Source: JAWWAH01 sp033721415
GTDB lineage: Bacteria; Patescibacteriota; Minisyncoccia; Spechtbacterales; 2-12-FULL-38-22
Reading direction: 5' to 3'
Assembly (NCBI GenBank): GCA_033721415.1
Contig: JAWWAH010000013.1
Span: 1-24,358, forward strand
Length of the DNA: 24,358 bases
This document shows, one piece after another, positions 1 to 6,429 of the stretch. The translations under genes were made by a program, and so were the position numbers. Positions within the stretch are counted from its first letter, which is position 1. Every line of letters starts with the position of its first letter. The notes below the pieces were generated by a model. The model was not told where the DNA came from, searched no databases, and worked only from the letters and a program-made list of their open reading frames with translations.

Positions 1-20
1 AATTAAAATATAATTAAAAT

Positions 21-503
21 ATGAAAAAGCTACAAAAAGTTTCAGCATTTCTTGCTATTTTTGCACTAGCAGCAGTGTTAGGCGCAGGATCAGTTTCAGC
101 TCACGGCACACACAGTGCAGCACCTCTAGCAAACGGATGTCTGCTAAGAGCAGATGTTCTAGCTAACGAGGCCAGCGAGCTAACAGGTAAAGATGCTGGA
201 GTAGTGGGAGACCACCTAGGAGGAAACTACATCGATCTTCAGGAAACTGAAGTTGCCGGAGATCACGGATTAGTTTGTACCTACGGAATGGTTAAGTGGG
301 TTACTAACTTGCTATTCTTCGTATTGCTAGCAGTAGCAACACTAGTTATTGCTTATGCTGCATTCCTCTTTGTTTCAGCAGGAGGAAACGAGGAAAAAGT
401 TGGCAAAGCTCGCAAATACTTGGTACTTGCAATCGTTGCCTTATTGGTAGCTGCAGTAGCTCGTGTAATACCAGCTATTGTACGAGGAATTGTAGGCCTC
501 TAG
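21..503 (+). CDS. Small VirB2/TrbC-like pilin-type membrane protein
   Basis: 160 residues. A Sec-type signal peptide is visible at residues 1-28: KK, a hydrophobic core, then an AxA-like SVSAHG site. A polar stretch of about 65 residues with two Cys (C40 and one near residue 86) follows. The C-terminus has two hydrophobic segments (about 95-117 and 133-155) separated by a short Gly/Lys loop (GGNEEKVGKARK). This signal-peptide plus two-helix layout is that of VirB2/TrbC-type pilins and is very common for CPR 'pilin' proteins; assignment rests on architecture, not on a diagnostic motif. A TATAAT sequence at 9-14 lies so close to the ATG that the mRNA may be almost leaderless, and no SD is present. 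The gene stands alone and ends at a strong terminator. It could alternatively be a generic two-TM secreted or membrane protein. Confidence 0.75.
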   Translation: MKKLQKVSAFLAIFALAAVLGAGSVSAHGTHSAAPLANGCLLRADVLANEASELTGKDAGVVGDHLGGNYIDLQETEVAGDHGLVCTYGMVKWVTNLLFFVLLAVATLVIAYAAFLFVSAGGNEEKVGKARKYLVLAIVALLVAAVARVIPAIVRGIVGL

Positions 504-525
504 TCACAACTTTTATAGAAAAGAA

Positions 526-558
526 AAAACCGGTCCGATTTACTCGGGCCGGTTTTGT
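526..558. terminator. Bidirectional intrinsic terminator
   Basis: An 11-bp stem (528-538 with 544-554, one G-T pair) closes a 5-nt loop. A T-run follows on the plus strand (553-556), and an A-run before it (521-529) becomes a T-rich tail on the minus strand. It lies between the convergent pilin gene (+) and the 585-1580 gene (-) and can serve both. Confidence 0.85.
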
Positions 559-584
559 GTTGAAAGAGCTATTTTATATGTTTT

Positions 585-1580
585 TTACTTGTCTATTTCT
601 ATTTTAATCTGTTGTTCTGTGCTGTTTGATCTAAGCCTGAAGGTTTGAAATTCAGGCCATCCTCCAGGATTGTTCCATCCTCTGTTCGTAAAAACTTCTC
701 CAAGGGTATTCATGAAATTAATATTTGTTCTAGCTTGAATGGAGTAGTCTGCATCGATGGGCATCTCTATAGGCGCACTCCAGCACCCCTTAGGCAGGGT
801 AATTTGAAGCGGTGGATCATCTGATCGAAAACGCCTGACCTCTGGCTCTCCAGGGCACTCATTTACGGCATAGAAGGGATCTTCTGTGCCAGTGTCATAA
901 AACACAGTTGCTCTAGGTTTATTTTTAGTTACAACTACCTCTTGGTTCGGAGTATCAGCTGTAGCTATTTCAGGGATATCTTGACCTTGCTTCACATTTC
1001 TATCTGCGCTGTCGTTACCCCCCATGAAAAATAGCGCCACAGTTATTACAATTCCTGCAAGAAGCAAGAATACTTGAAGGTTACCTATCGTATCAGTTAT
1101 TGGCGCCATTTTACTCATGATTAGCGCAACAACTATGATAGTTAGCCATATGCCAAGTTCAGGATTATTACTCAGGGGAATAAATCGCAACAGCAATGCT
1201 GCTGCAACCTGCCAAAGAGCAATAGTTATTACAAGGCTTCGTAGCTTGCCCTGAAGATACCTTTGGTCAGCTACCCCAGCAACTGCTATCTTGAAGGGCT
1301 CTGCCGCAAGTACGTACAAAATCATCGCCATCGGAACAACTGCCATAACAATGAGGAATGAATATGCTTGCATAAATGCAACAACTATCATTGCCAATGC
1401 CCAGGCATATATAGCAACAAGAACAGGACGAACCTTTTTCTTGGTCTCTCTGTCTGCATAATGCCAGACTCTCTTCAGGATTTGCGCACTGTCCTGAAGT
1501 TCATCTACCGTTTTATTATCATCAATAACAGCTTCTCCAGCTGCAAGAAATGCATCCAGTGTTTTCTTCGGTACACTCAT
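585..1580 (-). CDS. Five-TM membrane protein with C-terminal exported domain, unrecognised
   Basis: 331 residues, not assigned to a family. A charged N-terminal region (about 1-50, probably cytoplasmic) is followed by about five hydrophobic segments near residues 52-72, 73-93, 115-134, 142-158 and 167-188. A polar C-terminal domain of about 140 residues follows. It carries two cysteines (C242, C266) that could form a disulphide if exported, and ends in a beta-rich stretch. A good SD (AGAGGAG) precedes the ATG. The gene lies 2 nt downstream of the 1583-2296 gene, so the three genes 2572 to 585 form one operon. The pairing of an anchored protein with a helical cytoplasmic protein and a small beta-domain protein suggests an envelope-associated complex, which is inference only. 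Confidence 0.75.
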   Translation of the reverse strand: MSVPKKTLDAFLAAGEAVIDDNKTVDELQDSAQILKRVWHYADRETKKKVRPVLVAIYAWALAMIVVAFMQAYSFLIVMAVVPMAMILYVLAAEPFKIAVAGVADQRYLQGKLRSLVITIALWQVAAALLLRFIPLSNNPELGIWLTIIVVALIMSKMAPITDTIGNLQVFLLLAGIVITVALFFMGGNDSADRNVKQGQDIPEIATADTPNQEVVVTKNKPRATVFYDTGTEDPFYAVNECPGEPEVRRFRSDDPPLQITLPKGCWSAPIEMPIDADYSIQARTNINFMNTLGEVFTNRGWNNPGGWPEFQTFRLRSNSTEQQIKIEIDK

Positions 1581-1582
1581 TT

Positions 1583-2296
1583 TTAAGCTCCTCTTTCAGT
1601 AAGCCAGGAATCGGCCTTCGAATTTAGCCAGCGAACTGCGCCCGCCACCGTTTTATCAGTTGCCTCAACAGCTTTTTTAACTTGTTCTGGTTCAGGAATT
1701 ATGCTTTCAATCTTTTGAAGAGTAGCGCTAACAGCTCTTTCAGCTGCCTTATACGCTTCCTTACCGAAGTGAGAAGCTGTTTCCCATGCTTTAGTAATCC
1801 ACTGACGAACTGTGTCGTTGTGCAGCATAACCAGGAAGGAGTCAAACTCCTTATCGGAAAGATTGCCCATGTAGGTGAAGAGCTCAAGGCGCGCTTCTCT
1901 TTCGCGCTCCCTGTTTTCTTCCTTTTCCTTGTTGGGATCGAGATTTTTATATACTTCGCCAAGAACATTGATCATGAACTGTTCTGAGCCGGCTTCATAC
2001 GGTGGCTTGCTGCGCCCCACGTAATAGGTGCGTTTCTCGCGCTTTTCTCGCATGCGATGCCTGCGAATAAAGCTTTCTGCAGCATCCGAATCAGCTTGTT
2101 TTAGCTCGTATCTCCAAAATGATACAAGTTCGTGCCTGTATTCACCACTCTTTTTAATGCGATCAGTAGCAACTTTGGCTACAGTAGACGCAACTTTACC
2201 GTTTCCTCCACGAGCAATATCTACAAGTCCTTCTGCCGCGAATTCTTTTACAAGTTCTTTTATAAAATTCACAATATTGCTTGAGACATCCATCAT
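1583..2296 (-). CDS. Charged helical protein, unrecognised
   Basis: 237 residues with no signal peptide and no membrane segment. The sequence is strongly helical. It contains a very basic/acidic central region (about 83-150, rich in Arg, Lys and Glu, including a run of alternating E and R) and an Ala/Lys-rich amphipathic C-terminus. No family was recognised. The start is a double ATG (MMDV); the upstream GAAAGGATAAG is a moderate SD. It is separated by 3 nt from the upstream small gene and 2 nt from the downstream membrane-protein gene, so co-translation is likely. The amphipathic C-terminus could bind a membrane or the TM partner encoded next door; this is inference. Confidence 0.75.
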   Translation of the reverse strand: MMDVSSNIVNFIKELVKEFAAEGLVDIARGGNGKVASTVAKVATDRIKKSGEYRHELVSFWRYELKQADSDAAESFIRRHRMREKREKRTYYVGRSKPPYEAGSEQFMINVLGEVYKNLDPNKEKEENREREREARLELFTYMGNLSDKEFDSFLVMLHNDTVRQWITKAWETASHFGKEAYKAAERAVSATLQKIESIIPEPEQVKKAVEATDKTVAGAVRWLNSKADSWLTERGA

Positions 2297-2299
2297 CTC

Positions 2300-2572
2300 T
2301 TATCCTTTCGCTTTTATTGGTCGAACCTTTTCGGTTAGTGTGTATCCTGGGCAATTCAATATGATATTGTGCCTTTCCCACCCTGGGTCGAGAGTAAATT
2401 CGGAAATACCTTCTTTATCCGTCCTTACTTGCTGGACATTTGTCACTGCTTTTTGGTCCCTCATTACAACATCTATATCCTGAACTCCGTTATTTTCTGC
2501 ATCCAATACAGTAACTCGGAGTTTGGTTCCGAGCATTGATGTGTATGCGAATCTAACAGGGGAGTTTGCCAC
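2300..2572 (-). CDS. Small single-domain beta-sandwich protein (carboxypeptidase-regulatory/Ig-like)
   Basis: 90 residues. The pattern LRVTVLDAENNGVQDIDVVM, then TDKEG, then a C-terminal PGYTLTEKV, is the layout of small Ig-like or carboxypeptidase-D-regulatory (transthyretin-like) domains: V.D..G.pi..v.v, T.tdG...f, and pGY. There is no signal peptide, so an isolated cytosolic or co-secreted domain is implied, which is unusual because this fold is normally part of larger surface proteins. It starts at GTG (2570-2572) with an AAGG SD a few bases upstream, and is the first gene of the three-gene minus-strand operon read from the promoter at 2610-2638. The fold assignment is by pattern only. 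Confidence 0.7.
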   Translation of the reverse strand: MANSPVRFAYTSMLGTKLRVTVLDAENNGVQDIDVVMRDQKAVTNVQQVRTDKEGISEFTLDPGWERHNIILNCPGYTLTEKVRPIKAKG

Positions 2573-2609
2573 TAATTACCTTCCAATCAGTTGTTTATGA
2601 ACTGTATAT

Positions 2610-2638
2610 TTTATACTACAATATTAATCATAAGTCAA
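2610..2638 (-). promoter_or_regulatory. Sigma70-type promoter of the 2572-585 operon
   Basis: On the minus strand: -35 TTGACT (2633-2638), 17-bp spacer, -10 TATAAA (2610-2615). The predicted start is about 30 nt upstream of the GTG. It lies back-to-back with the plus-strand tRNA-Leu promoter, with a gap of about 10 bp. Confidence 0.75.
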
Positions 2639-2648
2639 GAATTAAAAC

Positions 2649-2677
2649 TTGTTTTTTATTTCATTTTAAGGTATAAA
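2649..2677 (+). promoter_or_regulatory. Sigma70-type promoter for the structured RNA and tRNA-Leu
   Basis: -35 TTGTTT (2649-2654), 17-bp spacer, -10 TATAAA (2672-2677). Transcription would start near 2684 and run through the tRNA-like structure (2726-2797) before tRNA-Leu, so both would share one precursor transcript. Confidence 0.65.
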
Positions 2678-2696
2678 AATATAGGTATTCAGCATA

Positions 2697-2736
2697 TTTT
2701 TTGACCGAGCACGGCGAGATGTACATGCCCAGGTGG
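2697..2736 (+). repeat. Direct repeat, copy 1 (tRNA-Leu leader plus first 10 nt of the tRNA)
   Basis: A 40-nt block that recurs at 2801-2840 with three differences. It spans a T-run, GACCGAGCA, GGCGAGAT and the first ten bases of tRNA-Leu (GCCCAGGTGG). The offset is 104 bp. It marks a partial duplication of the tRNA-Leu 5' region. Confidence 0.85.
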
Positions 2737-2797
2737 GTGAGAGAGTAAAGGGTTTTACTCTTGAACGGGCCAAAAGGCCCCGGACCAACACCTGGCA
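2726..2797 (+). ncRNA. Three-way-junction, tRNA-Leu-derived RNA (degenerate tRNA or small RNA)
   Basis: The outer stem pairs 2726-2735 with 2789-2797 (TGCC[C]AGGTG with CACCTGGCA, one bulge). Two hairpins lie inside: an 8-bp stem 2742-2749/2754-2761 with a 4-nt loop, and a 5-bp stem 2767-2771/2776-2780 with an AAAA loop. The 5' ten bases equal the start of tRNA-Leu, and the 3' end (CCTGGCACAA) resembles that tRNA's end (CCTGGGCACAA). It has no 7-nt anticodon loop and no TTCRA T-loop, so it is not a working tRNA. It is either a decayed duplicate or a distinct small RNA; compensatory pairing of both hairpins favours a folded RNA, but this is inference. Confidence 0.45.
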
Positions 2798-2800
2798 CAA

Positions 2801-2840
2801 TTTTTTGACCGAGCATGGCGAGATATATATGCCCAGGTGG
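2801..2840 (+). repeat. Direct repeat, copy 2 (leader and 5' end of tRNA-Leu)
   Basis: Second copy of the 40-nt block at 2697-2736. Its last ten bases are the genuine 5' end of tRNA-Leu. Confidence 0.85.
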
Positions 2841-2914
2841 TGGAACTGGCAGACACGCTAGCCTTAGGAGCTAGTGCCTGTATAGGCGTGGAGGTTCGAC
2901 TCCTCTCCTGGGCA
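2831..2914 (+). tRNA. tRNA-Leu (anticodon UAG)
   Basis: 84 nt with a long variable arm, as expected for leucine. The acceptor stem is GCCCAGG/CCTGGGC with discriminator A at 2914. The anticodon stem is CTAGC/GCTAG around loop CTTAGGA (anticodon TAG at 2865-2867). The T-arm is GGAGG-TTCGACT-CCTCT. CCA is not encoded. A strong terminator follows at 2923-2945. Its 3' end is copied again at 3067-3080. Confidence 0.95.
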
Positions 2915-2990
2915 CAAAAGAAAAAAGCCCCCAAACGGGGCTTTTAACATACTTTAGAGAGAGGAGTCGAACGCCGGACCGAGCGAAGCG
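2900..2990 (+). repeat. 91-bp direct repeat, copy 1 (tRNA-Leu 3' end, terminator, inverted T-arm)
   Basis: Identical over 91 bp to 3067-3157 (offset 167 bp). It contains, in order, the 3' T-stem and acceptor of tRNA-Leu, the terminator hairpin, an inverted copy of the tRNA T-arm (2959-2972), and the first 15 bp of the 88-bp core repeat. Confidence 0.95.
2923..2949 (+). terminator. Terminator of tRNA-Leu
   Basis: 9-bp stem AAAAGCCCC (2923-2931) and GGGGCTTTT (2937-2945) with loop CAAAC. An identical copy is at 3090-3112. Confidence 0.85.
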
Positions 2991-3063
2991 AGGGAGGCCG
3001 GGCAGGAGCCACTTAGTGAAGGCAAGCACGTAGTGCGCAGCCTGAGCTTAGTGAGCTGACGCC
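2976..3063 (+). repeat. 88-bp tRNA-associated core repeat, copy at tRNA-Leu
   Basis: Matches the reverse complement of 12574-12661 without gaps at 77 of 88 positions. It is flanked on the left by an inverted copy of the tRNA-Leu T-arm (2959-2972, GAGAGGAGTCGAAC) and on the right by a copy of the tRNA-Leu 3' end (3067-3082). Inside it, TAGTG-centred short dyads recur every 17-18 nt (near 3014, 3031 and 3049). No coding potential is apparent. Confidence 0.9.
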
Positions 3064-3066
3064 GAT

Positions 3067-3157
3067 CTCCTCTCCTGGGCACAAAAGAAAAAAGCCCCCA
3101 AACGGGGCTTTTAACATACTTTAGAGAGAGGAGTCGAACGCCGGACCGAGCGAAGCG
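3067..3157 (+). repeat. 91-bp direct repeat, copy 2, with truncated core
   Basis: Perfect copy of 2900-2990. It again carries the tRNA-Leu 3' end (3067-3080), the terminator (3090-3112), the inverted T-arm (3126-3139) and the first 15 bp of the core (3143-3157). The core then jumps to a sequence like its middle (AGTGCGCAAGCC), so this third core looks internally deleted. Confidence 0.93.
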
Positions 3158-3194
3158 GAGTGCGCAAGCCAGATTAATCGGGAATAAAGAATCA

Positions 3195-4916
3195 CTATTC
3201 TAGGGGATTCCTCGTTACTGGATAAAGAGAAGGAGACTTATAATTGGAATAAAATGTTTTTTCATGCATAATGTTCCCTGATTCGTTGTAAACTGTTTGC
3301 TTTAGCCATGCTTTTACAGCACCACTTGCTCGTTTGTCGTATAGATGAGGGCCATCAACCTCTGTTTTCCTACCATCATCTTGTCCGTATATTTCAAATA
3401 TTAATTTTGTTCCTATTATCTCGTATTGTATTAATAAGTGTCCTTCGGTATTATTGCGAAATGCTAAATCCGGATGAGGGGGGTATATTGTTGCATCAAA
3501 TCCAGGTGTGCCATAGTAAACAACAGGATAAGAGTGGTTAAATCTTTCTGTTATTTCAAGACCCCCGTAAATTGCTGCCCTAAAAAGGGTTGTGGATACT
3601 TGGCATAATCCTCCTCCGTATTCAGGAACAGTCCTGCCCTGTTTAATAACTAATTCCGGTAAATATCCCTCGGCTCCCGTTACCGGGCCAAGGTTTTCAT
3701 TAAAAGAAAATATCTCTCCAGGAGCAACAAGTAGTCCTTGGAATTTATCAGAACCCACTTGAATATTGTGTTTTCTTGATCTAGGAGATCCAGCAAAATC
3801 GCTTTCTCCTCTTCCTATTAATGCGCTAATACCAAGATTATCTATGCTTTCATTAGTTATTTCTGGCTTAACTTCTACAAACGAAAGTTTGGTGGATTTT
3901 TGCGTATTCATAATGTTGGTTGCGATTAGGTCAGCGCTATTTTCAACATCAAGTTCATAGCCATTTTGTGCCAGATTAAAAGCATTTACTTTTCCGTTTT
4001 CTATCGCAAAGCGCGCATTTTTAGGAGGTACATTTAATCCAGGAGAAAATCTAATAAGATAATTTTCTATTTCTTTTTTAGATAAATTCGCTTTTAGAAT
4101 ATAGTTGTCTGATTTTGAATCGTAGCTAGGAGAGAATTCTATCCACGATATGAGGTCATCTTTTTCTACGTTCCATGTTGTAGTGCGAGATTCTATTGTA
4201 TAAGGGAGGCCACCTAAAAGTTTTTGTGCTGTTGCAAGAGCTTCTAATGTATTTTCTTCTCCAGATACAACAGGATGATCAGGTTTTCTATTTACTATTA
4301 CTGGATCGTCAATGAGATTTTCAAGATTGATTCTTATTTGATTATTTAGGTCTGTAGCATCTACAATAATCCCAGAATGAGCTGGAATAAATTTAAAGCT
4401 TTCTAGTTCGTCATCGTATACATATGATGCATCCTGAGCAGGCTTGTTTATATCTGACAGGTTATTTTCTATAAATTCTGTATATTGCTTTTCATCTATT
4501 GTTATGTGAAGTGGTATATTAGCCCCCGCAAAAAGAGCTTTTGACTGGATAATTGCATTCCTAATCATTCCCTTATCTTTACCGTAAGAAAGCACATCAT
4601 TAATTGTTGCTTGGGTATTGTGTTTTGCACCTATTTCTGAGGGAAGTGTTTTTAATTCTCCGCCTTCTTCTGTCTTAATTACAATAGGGGAGTTGGCTTG
4701 TTTCTCTACTTTTTCAGCTAAAAACATATTTATCTCCTCTTCTGACATTCGTCCAACATCATGAGAGCCTATCATTAGGCCTTGGATAGATTCTTCTCCA
4801 CGATTTAAATAGTATACAGTAGTGAAAAAAACCGCTCCCATGACGGCAAGTGCGAGAGCGGCTATAAGTAACGTTTTAACTTTTTTCGATAGTTTTAGAT
4901 CGAACTCTAAGTGCAT
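3195..4916 (-). CDS. VanW/YoaR-family membrane-anchored cell-wall protein
   Basis: 573 residues. A short cytoplasmic Lys-rich tip is followed by one TM anchor (about 13-35). The extracytoplasmic region is built like YoaR proteins: repeated peptidoglycan-binding_4-type domains in the first two thirds, then a VanW domain near residues 370-500. The VanW domain is recognised from APGEIFSFN, GAEGYLPELVI, GGGLCQVSTTLFRAA, RFNHSYPV and the Pro-rich FDATIYPPHPDL. VanW proteins are cell-wall proteins of uncertain biochemical function found in glycopeptide-resistance loci and widely elsewhere, including CPR. The start is ATG with no clear SD. It lies 43 nt downstream of the sHsp gene on the same strand; the tRNA-Leu repeat array lies just beyond its end. 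Confidence 0.9.
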   Translation of the reverse strand: MHLEFDLKLSKKVKTLLIAALALAVMGAVFFTTVYYLNRGEESIQGLMIGSHDVGRMSEEEINMFLAEKVEKQANSPIVIKTEEGGELKTLPSEIGAKHNTQATINDVLSYGKDKGMIRNAIIQSKALFAGANIPLHITIDEKQYTEFIENNLSDINKPAQDASYVYDDELESFKFIPAHSGIIVDATDLNNQIRINLENLIDDPVIVNRKPDHPVVSGEENTLEALATAQKLLGGLPYTIESRTTTWNVEKDDLISWIEFSPSYDSKSDNYILKANLSKKEIENYLIRFSPGLNVPPKNARFAIENGKVNAFNLAQNGYELDVENSADLIATNIMNTQKSTKLSFVEVKPEITNESIDNLGISALIGRGESDFAGSPRSRKHNIQVGSDKFQGLLVAPGEIFSFNENLGPVTGAEGYLPELVIKQGRTVPEYGGGLCQVSTTLFRAAIYGGLEITERFNHSYPVVYYGTPGFDATIYPPHPDLAFRNNTEGHLLIQYEIIGTKLIFEIYGQDDGRKTEVDGPHLYDKRASGAVKAWLKQTVYNESGNIMHEKTFYSNYKSPSLYPVTRNPLE

Positions 4917-4959
4917 GTCTGTAATTTGCGCAATATTTCTCGGTTAGTAGTAATTACGC

Positions 4960-5604
4960 TTAGCTTACTTTTTTAACCTTAAGTTTCTTTTGCTGTGTTT
5001 TTGTTAGTTTTGGAAGCTTTATTGTTAAAATTCCGTTGTCTAGTGTTGCATCTGCTTTGTCTGGATCTATTTCTGTAGGGAGTATAACGGATCGTGAGAA
5101 TGCTCCCCAGAAACACTCTTGGTAGAAGTAGCTTTCGTTTTCTACACTGTTATCTCTGGAGCGCTCTCCTCGTATTGATACTGAATCACTGGTTATGTGT
5201 ATATCTAAATCATCTGCATTAACACCTGCTATTATGGACTTTACAATTATTTCGTCATCGCTCTCGTAAACATCTATGGTTAAGCGTCCCACTTCAATAT
5301 CATCTTCATTAGAGGAGTTTTTTATGGTTGGCTTTGAGCTGGTTTTAGAAGATGCCTTTGCCATGGCTAGTGTTGCGCTTACTCCTGATGTTTCCTCTTC
5401 CTCTTCTTCTTCCTCGTTATAAATGTCGGGAGTTCTTTCAAATCCATCTTGTGAGTCTTCTAATACTTCCTCAGCACCAGATCCATCTTCTTCTTCTGGC
5501 ACATCCGGCACATAAAAATCTCCCTCTTCAACAGAAGCAGTTTCTACTTGATTTTCTTCATCTTCTAAGTTTAGTTTTTTACCAAGTTTTTCGAAAAAAT
5601 CCAT
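4960..5604 (-). CDS. Small heat-shock protein (Hsp20/alpha-crystallin) with long acidic N-terminus
   Basis: 214 residues from the ATG at 5602-5604 (MDFFEKLGKKL). An upstream in-frame TTG at 5649 would add 15 basic residues and has no SD, so it was not chosen. The first 100 residues are disordered and very acidic (a run of Glu near 65-70). The alpha-crystallin domain occupies about 102-205 and includes the hallmark GILTIKLPK (consensus GvLtI.lPK) and RSVILPTEID. The C-terminal IxI assembly motif is not evident (it ends LKVKKVS), so oligomerisation may differ from classical sHsps. The role is an ATP-independent holdase. It lies between prsW-like and vanW-like genes, all on the minus strand. Confidence 0.9.
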   Translation of the reverse strand: MDFFEKLGKKLNLEDEENQVETASVEEGDFYVPDVPEEEDGSGAEEVLEDSQDGFERTPDIYNEEEEEEEETSGVSATLAMAKASSKTSSKPTIKNSSNEDDIEVGRLTIDVYESDDEIIVKSIIAGVNADDLDIHITSDSVSIRGERSRDNSVENESYFYQECFWGAFSRSVILPTEIDPDKADATLDNGILTIKLPKLTKTQQKKLKVKKVS

Positions 5605-5654
5605 AGTATATATTTTTTGGCATGAACGCTTTCTGTTTGCGCACACCAAGTATT

Positions 5655-6425
5655 TTAGTTGTTAAATTGTATTTTAGTTAATTTATGTAAACCTACTGTT
5701 ATTATTATACCAGAAGATATAAGTAATAGTGCAATGAGAGTTACCCCAAATAGTGATTCAGGACAACCTTGTTCTCCAAAGGGGGTGCATTCAAATTGCT
5801 GCACTATATCTGTTATATTCATTATAAAATTATTGTAGATTCCATGCAATACGGTTGCGCCGGTTAATCCTATAAATATAAATTTTTTGTGCTCGGATGT
5901 TCTGTCGAATATAGAAATTGCAAGGAAATATCCAAGTACCGCAGAGGCTGAAGCATGAAGGAATGTAGCTGTTATACCTCGAAAGGCAGCTAGCTCTATA
6001 ACTTCACGAAGAGAGGAGGCAATACCTGCTGCATATACCATGTTTTCTATTGCGGCAAAACCCAATCCAGCGGTTATCATATATATTATTGCATCCTGGG
6101 GTTCATCAAAAAAAGCACGTGGCACAGCCTTCAACTTAACTACAAGATATTTTCCAGCTTCTTCAACAAAAGCAATTCCTAAAAACGCATATAGGGTGCT
6201 CGCTAGCGCATATGAAGCAAAAGGGGTGTATAAAATATCCTCAATTAGTGCTTGTACAACTACTACAGGAGCAGCTATAAATATTCCCCAGAAAAATATA
6301 TAGAGTATATTTCTAATTTTTTCTCTGTGTACTTTTTGAGATGTGAAAAACAACAGCCACAAAAGAGCCGGAACTGCTGCTAGGGGGATATAGGGGGCAC
6401 ATTGTGCAGTGCACATCAATGTCAT
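5655..6425 (-). CDS. PrsW-family intramembrane metalloprotease
   Basis: 256 residues with seven to eight hydrophobic segments. Family motifs are present in order: FVEEAGKYLVVK (E88, E89, K92), DEPQDAIIYMITAGLGFAAIEN (FDEP near 107 with E127-N128; quoted here only as a motif span), a conserved His in TATFLHASAS (H157), and LHGIYNN near 204. These match PrsW, the Bacillus site-1 protease that cleaves anti-sigma factor RsiW. Whether it has an anti-sigma substrate here is unknown; none is encoded in the window. The start ATG lies 4 nt after the valS stop, implying co-translation with valS. Confidence 0.9.
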   Translation of the reverse strand: MTLMCTAQCAPYIPLAAVPALLWLLFFTSQKVHREKIRNILYIFFWGIFIAAPVVVVQALIEDILYTPFASYALASTLYAFLGIAFVEEAGKYLVVKLKAVPRAFFDEPQDAIIYMITAGLGFAAIENMVYAAGIASSLREVIELAAFRGITATFLHASASAVLGYFLAISIFDRTSEHKKFIFIGLTGATVLHGIYNNFIMNITDIVQQFECTPFGEQGCPESLFGVTLIALLLISSGIIITVGLHKLTKIQFNN

Positions 6426-6429
6426 GTGA

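Noticed and set aside
2726..2797. Structured RNA upstream of tRNA-Leu as a functional tRNA
   Set aside because: It lacks a 7-nt anticodon loop and a TTCRA T-loop, and its acceptor end is one base short.
2900..3157. attL/attR of an integrated prophage or ICE at tRNA-Leu
   Set aside because: The repeats are only 167 bp apart with no integrase or cargo between them; the T-arm is also present inverted, which classical att sites do not show.
5605..5649. TTG start adding 15 residues to the Hsp20 protein
   Set aside because: No SD and an atypical basic, Cys-containing extension; the ATG at 5604 gives a plausible N-terminus.
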